A stretch of 6,764 nt of DNA from a bacterium (lineage in GTDB: Bacteria; Elusimicrobiota; Elusimicrobia; UBA1565; UBA9628). Positions 1 to 5,489 of this stretch are shown piece by piece. The stretch spans positions 1 to 6,764 of the forward strand of contig JAJYFI010000089.1 in the NCBI GenBank assembly GCA_021790955.1, given 5' to 3'. The translations under genes were made by a program, and so were the position numbers. The notes under the pieces are model-generated. The model worked only from the letters and a program-made list of their open reading frames with translations, was not told the origin of the DNA and ran no database searches. Each line of letters begins with the position of its first letter. Within the stretch, counting starts at the first letter, position 1.

Positions 1-1
1 C

Positions 2-40
2 GCGGGCCTGGCGCTGCGGCGCAAGGGGGATTGGGCGTGA
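2..40 (+). CDS. pilM: PilM C-terminal end (partial, enters from upstream)
   Basis: This is the tail of a gene that starts before the window. Frame 2 reads AGLALRRKGDWA and stops at TGA 38-40. The GLALR motif is typical of the end of PilM, the actin-like (FtsA-fold) cytoplasmic ATP-binding protein of the type IV pilus alignment complex. PilM grips the short cytoplasmic tail of PilN, which is encoded next. The stop overlaps the GTG start of pilN in a GTGA arrangement, so translation of the two is probably coupled. Only 12 residues are visible, so the call rests on this short motif plus the strong context of pilNOPQ downstream. Confidence 0.72.
   Translation, partial: AGLALRRKGDWA
23..30 (+). 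promoter_or_regulatory. Shine-Dalgarno sequence that fixes the pilN start
   Basis: AAGGGGGA lies six bases upstream of the GTG at 37 and directly abuts the in-frame TTG at 31. Ribosome spacing therefore favours GTG 37 over TTG 31. The resulting protein begins MTRINLLPPE, the form expected for PilN. Confidence 0.6.
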
Positions 41-600
41 CGCGCATCAACCTCCTCCCGCCCGAAAGACTGGCCCAGCTGCGCCAGAAGTTGTTCGTGC
101 GCGGCGCCGTCTTTTTCCTCGCGGCGGCCGTCGCCGTCGTGGGGGTCGCGGACGTTCTCTACGCCGCCCGCGCGCGCCGCCTGGCCCAGTTCGCGGCGAA
201 CCAGGACGACGAGCTCGCGGCCATCCAGGGCTTGGATGTCCAAATCCAGGCCGCCAAGCGGACGCTCAAGGCCTACCAGGACCGGATCGCCGATTTCAAG
301 AACCTGCGGAAGGCGCGGCGCTTTTACCCGCAGTTTTTCTCCGATTTCGTGCGCAGCGTCCCGGATGGCGTGACGGTCGAGTCGCTCGCGACCAGGGGGG
401 GCGGGACGAAAGCCGCCCCGCTTTCGGTCGAGATCTCGGCCACCGTGGCCGGCTTTGTCGACGTGCTGGCGTGGATCGTCGCGATGGAGTCGCTGCATTT
501 CTCCGATCTCGACCTGGACGGCCCCCTGAGCGCGAGCGGCGCCGGGGCGTCGATGCGGCTCAAGGTCAAGCTCAAGGGACGCTATACGCCGGCCCTTTGA
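37..600 (+). CDS. pilN: Type IV pilus inner-membrane alignment protein PilN
   Basis: 187 residues, a normal PilN length. The cytoplasmic N-terminus carries the hallmark INLLPP motif (residues 4-9), the segment known in the family to dock into PilM. A single membrane span follows at about residues 22-42, then a periplasmic helical or coiled-coil stretch at about 43-90 rich in Ala, Gln, Arg and Asp. The C-terminal domain (about 95-187) corresponds to the ferredoxin-like fold that pairs with PilO. The start is taken as GTG 37, which overlaps the pilM stop by four bases and is preceded by a good Shine-Dalgarno. An in-frame TTG at 31 is possible but badly spaced. A run of seven G lies at 394-401. 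The family call is secure from the N-terminal motif and gene order. Confidence 0.93.
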   Translation: MTRINLLPPERLAQLRQKLFVRGAVFFLAAAVAVVGVADVLYAARARRLAQFAANQDDELAAIQGLDVQIQAAKRTLKAYQDRIADFKNLRKARRFYPQFFSDFVRSVPDGVTVESLATRGGGTKAAPLSVEISATVAGFVDVLAWIVAMESLHFSDLDLDGPLSASGAGASMRLKVKLKGRYTPAL

Positions 601-602
601 GG
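599..602 (+). promoter_or_regulatory. Shine-Dalgarno for pilO inside the pilN stop
   Basis: GAGG begins within the pilN TGA and sits ten bases before the pilO ATG at 613. It is the only Shine-Dalgarno-like sequence in the 12-base gap, suggesting reinitiation by ribosomes that have just finished pilN. Confidence 0.4.
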
Positions 603-612
603 CGCTCCCGGC

Positions 613-1176
613 ATGGGTAATATCGATTTCGCCAATCTTCCCAAAGAAGTTCTCCAGGTGGTCGTCCTGGGGCTGGCGCTCCTTGGCGGGGGCGGGTGGG
701 CCTACGTCACCTACCGCTGGAGCCCGCTGGCGGACAAGATCGCCGCCCTTCATAAGCGCATCGACGCGAACGGCAAGCTTATCGACGGGGCGCGAGGGCA
801 GCAGGCGGATCTCCAGGGAACAATGAAGAGGCTCCAGGAGGCCCAGCAGGAGGCGGCCGCCGCGGGGGCGGAATTCCCGCTCGTCTCGATGCGCGAGAAC
901 ATCAACGCGATCGTCACGATGGAGATCCTGATGGGGAAATACGGCGTGACGGTCGAGAACATGACCGTGGCGGCCCCCAAAAAGACCGAGTCCTACGTCG
1001 AGCTCCCGATCAACATGAGCGTCCGGGGGCCCTTCCAGGGGATCGCGAGCTCGATCGCCGCCCTGGCCCTCCAGCCGCGGCTCTATAATTTCCAGGACGT
1101 TTCCTTCGCGGGGCCCGAGTCGGATTCGGTCCTGCCGGCGAAGATCACGATGCTGCTCTACGAGCGGTCGCTCTAA
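613..1176 (+). CDS. pilO: Type IV pilus inner-membrane alignment protein PilO
   Basis: 187 residues starting at ATG, 12 bases after pilN. There is a short cytoplasmic N-terminus, one membrane span at about residues 13-34, then a coiled-coil stretch at about 37-85 with many Gln, Glu and Ala. The C-terminal periplasmic domain (about 88-187) contains the PilO-like pattern VELPINMSVRG followed by a helix and QPRLYNFQDVSF, which matches the usual strand-helix-strand of the family. PilO forms a heterodimer with PilN in the inner membrane, and the pair contacts PilP. The ORF ends in TAA directly abutting the ATG of the next gene. Identification combines length, topology, the C-terminal pattern and position between pilN and pilP. 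Confidence 0.9.
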   Translation: MGNIDFANLPKEVLQVVVLGLALLGGGGWAYVTYRWSPLADKIAALHKRIDANGKLIDGARGQQADLQGTMKRLQEAQQEAAAAGAEFPLVSMRENINAIVTMEILMGKYGVTVENMTVAAPKKTESYVELPINMSVRGPFQGIASSIAALALQPRLYNFQDVSFAGPESDSVLPAKITMLLYERSL

Positions 1177-2034
1177 ATGGAAACCGAAGAAAATCCCGGC
1201 GGCGCGCCCGCGCCCGAACCGCCGGCGGATCCGATGCCTCCCGATCCCGCGCCGGAGGCGCCCGCGCCCGCCCCCGGCGCGCCTGCGGGATGGGCGGCGC
1301 GGACGAAGGCGTGGATCGAGAGGACGCCGCGCGCCCGGTGGCTGGTCGCCGCCGTCCCCGCCGCGATCCTCCTCGCCGTCTTGGCCGTCTTTCTCCCCCG
1401 TTTTGGGAAGCGCGCCCCGACGCCGGTCCGGGCGGTTCCCCATTATCCGCCGCCGATCTCGCCGCCGCGGGCCGCCCCGCTCCCTTCCGTCTCGTCTCCG
1501 CCCGCCGCAAAGCCGGCGCCGGCGAAGCCCGCCGCGACGCCTCCCGCCCCGGCCTCCAAGACCGCCGAGGAGGCGGCCAGGGAGCTCTCGGCGGTTCTCG
1601 CGAGCAAGCTCGCCTCGGCGATCCAGGCCGCCCAGCCCGCCCCGTCGCCGCCGATCGAGACCATTTATTCGGCCGCGAATCTGCGGGATCCCTTCTCCAA
1701 AGCCGGCGCGGCCCAGTCGTTCAAGCCCAAGACGTTCGACCCCGCGCGGGACTTGGCGCTCGGGGACCTCGCCCTCGTCGGGATCCTGAGAGGGCCCCAA
1801 TTGAGCGAGGCCCTTTTCTCCGATAAGCGCTTCGGCGTCCATCTCGTCTTGCGGGGGGGGCGCCTTTACTATAGCGGCATGGGCGGGAAGGCCCCGCTCC
1901 GGCGCGGCGGCGCCAGGAACGTTCTGGGGACTTCCATCCCCGGCGTGACGGGTGCTATCATGTCGAAGCAGGGCGTCGTCTTGCGCCGAGGCATCGAGAC
2001 CAGGGTCTTCGTGCTGGGGGCGAAAGTCGCCTAA
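1177..2034 (+). CDS. pilP: PilP-like pilus assembly protein with GspC-like topology
   Basis: 285 residues, longer than the roughly 175-180 usual for PilP. Visible parts in order: a Pro/Ala/Glu-rich cytoplasmic tail (about 1-50), one membrane span (about 55-73), a long Pro/Ala-rich periplasmic linker (about 80-150), then a C-terminal beta domain (about 165-283). That domain has RDPF at 170-173 and LVGILRG at 200-206, the pattern seen where PilP or GspC HR domains begin, and ends with a Gly-rich GVTGAIM...VVLRRG section. Classical PilP is a lipoprotein. This protein contains no cysteine, so it cannot carry a lipobox. The domain order resembles T2SS GspC, but the neighbours pilN, pilO and pilQ make a pilus role far more likely. 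Its expected job is to link PilN/PilO to PilQ. The start abuts the pilO stop, with only a weak GAGCGG upstream. A run of eight G lies at 1853-1860. Confidence 0.83.
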   Translation: METEENPGGAPAPEPPADPMPPDPAPEAPAPAPGAPAGWAARTKAWIERTPRARWLVAAVPAAILLAVLAVFLPRFGKRAPTPVRAVPHYPPPISPPRAAPLPSVSSPPAAKPAPAKPAATPPAPASKTAEEAARELSAVLASKLASAIQAAQPAPSPPIETIYSAANLRDPFSKAGAAQSFKPKTFDPARDLALGDLALVGILRGPQLSEALFSDKRFGVHLVLRGGRLYYSGMGGKAPLRRGGARNVLGTSIPGVTGAIMSKQGVVLRRGIETRVFVLGAKVA

Positions 2035-3984
2035 ATGAGGAGAGAAAAAAGGGCCTGGCGGTATCTGGCGGCGGCGCTTTGCGGGTCGCTGGCGTTTCCT
2101 CCCGCGGCCGTCGTCCCCGTCCTCGCCGCCTCCACGGCGGAGCTCCGGGCGGTCCAGGTTTCGTCGGATTCGATCCGGGTCGAGCTCAGCCGCACGCCCA
2201 AGTACAAGGCTTTCGTCCTTAAAAAGCCTCCGCGGGTCGTCCTGGATCTCTTTGACACCCGGTTGGTGGGAGGCTCCCAGTCCCTGCCGGGCCGGGGGGA
2301 TCTCCTTGCGGCCGTCCACCTGGCCCAGTACCGGTCGAAGCCGGCCCTGATCTCGAGGATCGTCCTGGATTTAAAGGCCCTCGCGCGTCCCCGCGTTTTC
2401 GAGCAAGAAGGCTTCCTGAAGGTGTCGCTTGCGCCGTCTGTCCGGACCGCCGCCGCCGGCGCGAACTCCTTCCCCACGCCCATGTCGGAGCAGTATTCCC
2501 CGCAGTTGAACGGGATCGCCCAGAAAAGGACGGTCGTCGCCAAACGGCCGACGGCCGCCCCCGATGTCGCGGTCGGGATGGGCGCGCAAGCCTCGGCTTC
2601 GAAGATGGGCCCCTTGGTCGGGGAAGGCGGCGACATCCTTTCCAAGCTCCCGACGGAGCGCGTCTCGGTCGACTACGACGACGCCGACATCCGCGACGTG
2701 CTCAAGATGCTCGCGACCGAGGCGAAGATCAACATCGTCGCGGGGCCGGACGTCGCGGGGCATATCACGCTGCACCTGGCGAACGTCCCCTTCAAGGAAG
2801 TCTTCCAGACCGTGCTGTCCTTGGAGAACCTCTCCACCTCGCAGGTGGGCGACGACGTCCTCCGGGTGCTGACCCCCGAGGAGTTCAAGAAGGCCCAGAC
2901 CAACGCCACCAACACGACCCACGTCATCCCGCTCAACTACACGAAGGCCACGGACATGATCACGGAAATCGACGCCGTGCGCACGGCCGAGGGCCGCAAG
3001 GGGAAGACCACCGCCGATACGAAGACGAACTCCCTTCTGGTGACCGACACTCTCGACGGCTACCTGGAGGCCAAGCGCCTCGTGGAAAAGCTCGACGTGC
3101 GCCCGCCGCAGGTGCTCATCGAGGCCAAGGTCGTCGAGGTGACGCTCACGAAGAACTTCAACTTCGGCGTCGAGTGGCAGTACTACGGCGTCAACAACAA
3201 CGCGAAGCTGACGGGCGGCGGCACCAACCTCATCGGAACGAACAGCGCCGCCCCGGCGGGCAGCCAGCAAGGGATTCCTCTCGTCTCACCCTACCCATCT
3301 CCCCCGTACGTGATCCCCGGTCAAACGTTGACGGAGCTCGCTCCTACCATCCCCAACTTCCCCAATACGGGCATAGGGCCTCTTGGCAACGGCACGGGGG
3401 TCAACCTTCCCATCAACCCCATCTACGGCGGGCTCTCCCTGGGGCGCATCACGAACAATTACTTCCTCAACGCCGCTCTTCTGGCCTCGGCCCTGGACGG
3501 CAAGCTCAAGGTGCTCTCGGACCCCAAGATCGCGACCTTGAACAACCAGCCCGCCAACATCAACGTGGTGACGAACGTCCCTTACGTGACCGCGAACCTC
3601 TCCGGGACGGGCATCTCCCAGCAAACGGTGACGTACGTGACGACCGGCATCCAGCTCACCGTGACGCCGACCATCAACAAGGACGGGCGCGTGATGCTCA
3701 ACATCAACCCCGTCGTCAGCCAGATTTCGGCGACGGTCCCCGGCAACACCGCGACGGGCGCCCCGTCGATCGACTCCCGCAACGCCCAGACGACGGTGAT
3801 GGTCCGCGACGGGGAGACGATCGTCATCGGCGGGCTCATCAGCGACACGCTCAACGTCCAGTACGCCTACGTGCCTTTTTTCGGGAGCATCCCCGTCATC
3901 GGCTGGCTCTTCAAAAGCAAGACCCAGCAGCGGACCCGCACCGAGCTCCTCATCTTCGTCACCCCCAAGATTCTAGCGACGTAG
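2035..3984 (+). CDS. pilQ: Type IV pilus outer-membrane secretin PilQ
   Basis: 649 residues. A basic start and hydrophobic stretch (about 1-33, ending VLAAS) form a signal peptide. Domains in order: one AMIN domain (about 34-133, peptidoglycan-binding in the family), a low-complexity linker (about 134-205), an STN/N0 domain (about 209-280), one N1 secretin_N domain (about 293-355) and the secretin channel domain (about 359-647). Diagnostic segments are QVLIEAKVVEV at 359-369, LSDPKIATLNNQ at 494-505, the DGETIVIGGLI block at 592-602, and VPFFGSIPVIGWLF leading to TELLIFVTPKIL at the end. PilQ multimers form the outer-membrane pore for the pilus fibre. A Pro/Gly/Asn-rich insertion occupies about residues 385-465. 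The position normally held by Gly before the conserved PY is not Gly here (VVTNVPY, 511-517). The ATG directly follows the pilP TAA. No strong Shine-Dalgarno precedes it, only a distant GGGGG at 2016-2020. Confidence 0.96.
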   Translation: MRREKRAWRYLAAALCGSLAFPPAAVVPVLAASTAELRAVQVSSDSIRVELSRTPKYKAFVLKKPPRVVLDLFDTRLVGGSQSLPGRGDLLAAVHLAQYRSKPALISRIVLDLKALARPRVFEQEGFLKVSLAPSVRTAAAGANSFPTPMSEQYSPQLNGIAQKRTVVAKRPTAAPDVAVGMGAQASASKMGPLVGEGGDILSKLPTERVSVDYDDADIRDVLKMLATEAKINIVAGPDVAGHITLHLANVPFKEVFQTVLSLENLSTSQVGDDVLRVLTPEEFKKAQTNATNTTHVIPLNYTKATDMITEIDAVRTAEGRKGKTTADTKTNSLLVTDTLDGYLEAKRLVEKLDVRPPQVLIEAKVVEVTLTKNFNFGVEWQYYGVNNNAKLTGGGTNLIGTNSAAPAGSQQGIPLVSPYPSPPYVIPGQTLTELAPTIPNFPNTGIGPLGNGTGVNLPINPIYGGLSLGRITNNYFLNAALLASALDGKLKVLSDPKIATLNNQPANINVVTNVPYVTANLSGTGISQQTVTYVTTGIQLTVTPTINKDGRVMLNINPVVSQISATVPGNTATGAPSIDSRNAQTTVMVRDGETIVIGGLISDTLNVQYAYVPFFGSIPVIGWLFKSKTQQRTRTELLIFVTPKILAT

Positions 3985-3986
3985 GA
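3983..3986 (+). promoter_or_regulatory. Shine-Dalgarno for the ligase-like gene, overlapping the pilQ stop
   Basis: AGGA overlaps the pilQ TAG and lies eight bases before the GTG at 3995. This good spacing supports the GTG start and places the membrane protein gene in the same translational chain as pilQ. Confidence 0.5.
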
Positions 3987-3994
3987 CCCCGAGC

Positions 3995-5428
3995 GTGACA
4001 TTCCCGGCTTTCATAACCGGGCTGCTGCTGGGATCGGCGCCCCTGCTGCACGGGGCGTGGGAGATCGAGATCCACACGGCCTTCTTTCTCGCTGCGGCTC
4101 TGGGCTTGTCCCTGGGGCTGGCGCGCGGTATTTGGCGCGGGGAGCCGGCGGTGCCCCATCCCGCGGTCGCGGCTTGGCTCGCGGCGCTCGCCGTCCTGGG
4201 AGGAGTCTCCGCCCTTCAAAGCCCGCTTCCCGCCGAGGCTTTCCCGGGTTGGCGGGTCGAGCTCGTGGGGCTCGCCGCCTTCGCCGCGGGCCATCTCCTC
4301 TCGGAAGAGGAGCGCTCCGGAGTCGACCGGTGGCTCAGGCTCTGCGCTTGGGGGCTTTTGATCGTCGGCGTCGCGGTTCCTGACCTCGGTTACGGCCATA
4401 TCCCGAGGCCGGTCGCGACACTCGGCAATGAGAATATCCTCGCGGCCATGATCCTGATGCTTCTGCCGGCGGCCGGCGCCGCTCGTGACGTTCCGTTGAC
4501 GGCGGGTTTGGCGGCGCTGCTGCTTTGGACCGGAAGCTCCGGCGCCTGGCTCGGCATAGCGGCGGCCAGCGCCCTTGCCTTTCGCGGCCGTCCCTCCGCC
4601 CGCTGGGCTTTGGGAGGAGCCGCGGCGCTTTTCGCGGCCGTCCTGGCGGCGAAGATCGCGGTCTATGGAGAATTGGGGCTCGAGAAATTCGCCGACAGGG
4701 CCCATTGGTGGGAGGTGGCCGCGGGGCTCGTCCGGGCCAGGCCCTGGTGGGGCTTCGGTCCCTCCTCCTACGCCTATGCGGCCGCCTCGGACGCCGCCTA
4801 CGCGGGGATCTGGAAGAGCCGCTTCGCGCATCAAGCTTTTCTCGAGACGGCGGCCCAGAACGGGCTGCCTTACGCGGTCCTGTTCTTCGGGGGCATCCTG
4901 GCGGCCCTTCTGCCCGCCGCCCGCGGCTTTGCGGCGTTGAGGAGGCTCGGCGTCGCCGCCGTCCTCGTCCAATCGCTCGTGGATTGCCCGCTCTCCATTC
5001 CCGCCGGCCTGTGGCTCTTCTGTTATTTGGCGGGCTCGTGCGCCGCCCTTCCCGCGGCTTCCATCTCCGTCGCCGCGCCCTGGAGAAAGCCCGCGGCGGG
5101 CTGCGTCCTGGGCGCGGCCCTTCTCGCCTGCCTCCCGGCGATCGGCCGCCTTGACGCGGAGCGTCTGCGCGGCAAGGCCTCCCGGGCTTTCACGGAGCCC
5201 GGAGGGTTGGCGCGATCGCTTGAGCTTCTGCGCCGATCCTCGCGGCTTGCGGACGACCCGGAGACGCAGCGGGACATGGCCGAAATCATCCTCGCCCGCC
5301 CTCATCCCGGTTCCGGAGGCTTGCGCGCCGCGGCCTTCTACTTGAGACGCGCCCAGGCCCTCGACCCCTATAGAGCCAGCACGCGGACCATGCTCTTCAA
5401 CGTCGAGCGGGAGCTGAAAAAAGGGTGA
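3995..5428 (+). CDS. O-antigen ligase / Wzy_C superfamily membrane protein with helical tail
   Basis: 477 residues, GTG start ten bases after pilQ. About ten or more hydrophobic spans fill residues 1-385. Family signatures: GNEN at 144-147 (compare the usual GNPN), then a loop segment with R235, W238/W239, P250 and GFG at 253-255, then HQAFLETAAQNG from H279. Such Arg and His loop residues are the ones known to be essential in WaaL-type ligases. The soluble C-terminus (about 388-477) is Leu/Arg/Ala-rich and helical, resembling two or three degenerate TPR helices. The family transfers or polymerises lipid-linked glycans on the periplasmic face and includes WaaL, Wzy and the pilin oligosaccharyltransferases TfpO/PglL. 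I cannot tell which of these this is. Position right after pilQ makes pilin glycosylation plausible. The last residues and the TGA are encoded by the left arm of the palindrome at 5418-5486, so the original C-terminus may have differed. Confidence 0.82.
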   Translation: MTFPAFITGLLLGSAPLLHGAWEIEIHTAFFLAAALGLSLGLARGIWRGEPAVPHPAVAAWLAALAVLGGVSALQSPLPAEAFPGWRVELVGLAAFAAGHLLSEEERSGVDRWLRLCAWGLLIVGVAVPDLGYGHIPRPVATLGNENILAAMILMLLPAAGAARDVPLTAGLAALLLWTGSSGAWLGIAAASALAFRGRPSARWALGGAAALFAAVLAAKIAVYGELGLEKFADRAHWWEVAAGLVRARPWWGFGPSSYAYAAASDAAYAGIWKSRFAHQAFLETAAQNGLPYAVLFFGGILAALLPAARGFAALRRLGVAAVLVQSLVDCPLSIPAGLWLFCYLAGSCAALPAASISVAAPWRKPAAGCVLGAALLACLPAIGRLDAERLRGKASRAFTEPGGLARSLELLRRSSRLADDPETQRDMAEIILARPHPGSGGLRAAAFYLRRAQALDPYRASTRTMLFNVERELKKG

Positions 5429-5486
5429 CACCATACCTATTTCCTACGATCGTCGGCTCCGAAATGCGTATGGTGTCACCCTTTTT
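5418..5486. repeat. 69-bp imperfect palindrome, REP/MITE-like
   Basis: The outer arms are perfectly complementary over 19 bases: AAAAAGGGTGACACCATAC (5418-5436) and GTATGGTGTCACCCTTTTT (5468-5486). Inside, ATTTC (5439-5443) pairs with GAAAT (5461-5465) after one C/C mismatch and one T/G wobble. That gives 24 Watson-Crick pairs plus one wobble in 26 positions around a 17-base loop. The loop holds ACGATCGT (5446-5453), itself a palindrome. The left 26-base arm has only 10 G/C, far below the flanking genes. It contains no ORF. Small, palindromic, compositionally foreign and squeezed between two genes, it resembles a REP or non-autonomous MITE-type element, such as those mobilised by Y1 (IS200-like/RAYT) transposases. 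The family assignment is inference, but the palindrome is directly visible. Confidence 0.85.
5423..5486. terminator. Possible bidirectional intrinsic terminator within the palindrome
   Basis: On the + strand the stem ends GGTGTCACCC followed by TTTTT (5482-5486). On the - strand the same stem is followed by six T (complement of 5417-5422). Strong stem plus U-tract on both strands is the form of a bidirectional Rho-independent terminator. Against it, the central loop is long, the U-tract can pair with the opposite A-tract, and the downstream gene begins three bases later with no room for its own promoter. Partial termination or read-through is likely if it works at all. Confidence 0.4.
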
Positions 5487-5489
5487 AAA

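Noticed and set aside
31..33. In-frame TTG as an earlier pilN start
   Set aside because: The AAGGGGGA at 23-30 abuts it with no spacing, whereas GTG 37 is well spaced, overlaps the pilM stop and gives the usual MxRINLLPP N-terminus.
1189..1560. Repeated GC-rich CCC/GCG motifs as a possible repeat array
   Set aside because: They are codons of the Pro/Ala-rich tail and linker of the PilP-like protein, without a fixed unit or spacing. No CRISPR-like or tandem-repeat structure is present.
2037..2043. AGGAGAG-like Shine-Dalgarno just inside pilQ
   Set aside because: No in-frame start codon lies at a suitable distance downstream, and starting later would remove the basic part of the signal peptide.
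2371..3270. 299-codon minus-strand frame opposite pilQ
   Set aside because: It lies entirely across conserved STN/N1 domains of PilQ, has a biased Arg/Val/Asp/His/Leu composition and resembles no family I recognise. It is a shadow of third-position G/C bias.
3174..3998. 274-codon + strand frame overlapping the end of pilQ
   Set aside because: Rich in Arg, Gln, His and Asp with no domain pattern. It is an out-of-frame read of the secretin domain.
3959..5434. 491-codon open frame on the minus strand opposite the ligase-like gene
   Set aside because: Its translation is dominated by Arg, Gly, Gln and Pro without domains or hydrophobic organisation, as expected for the mirror of a G+C-rich gene. 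The + strand frame has clear membrane spans and family motifs.
5425..5450. Possible promoter in the palindrome (GTGACA at 5425-5430 and TACGAT at 5445-5450)
   Set aside because: The 14-base spacing is too short and both boxes are weak, so it cannot be supported as a promoter.
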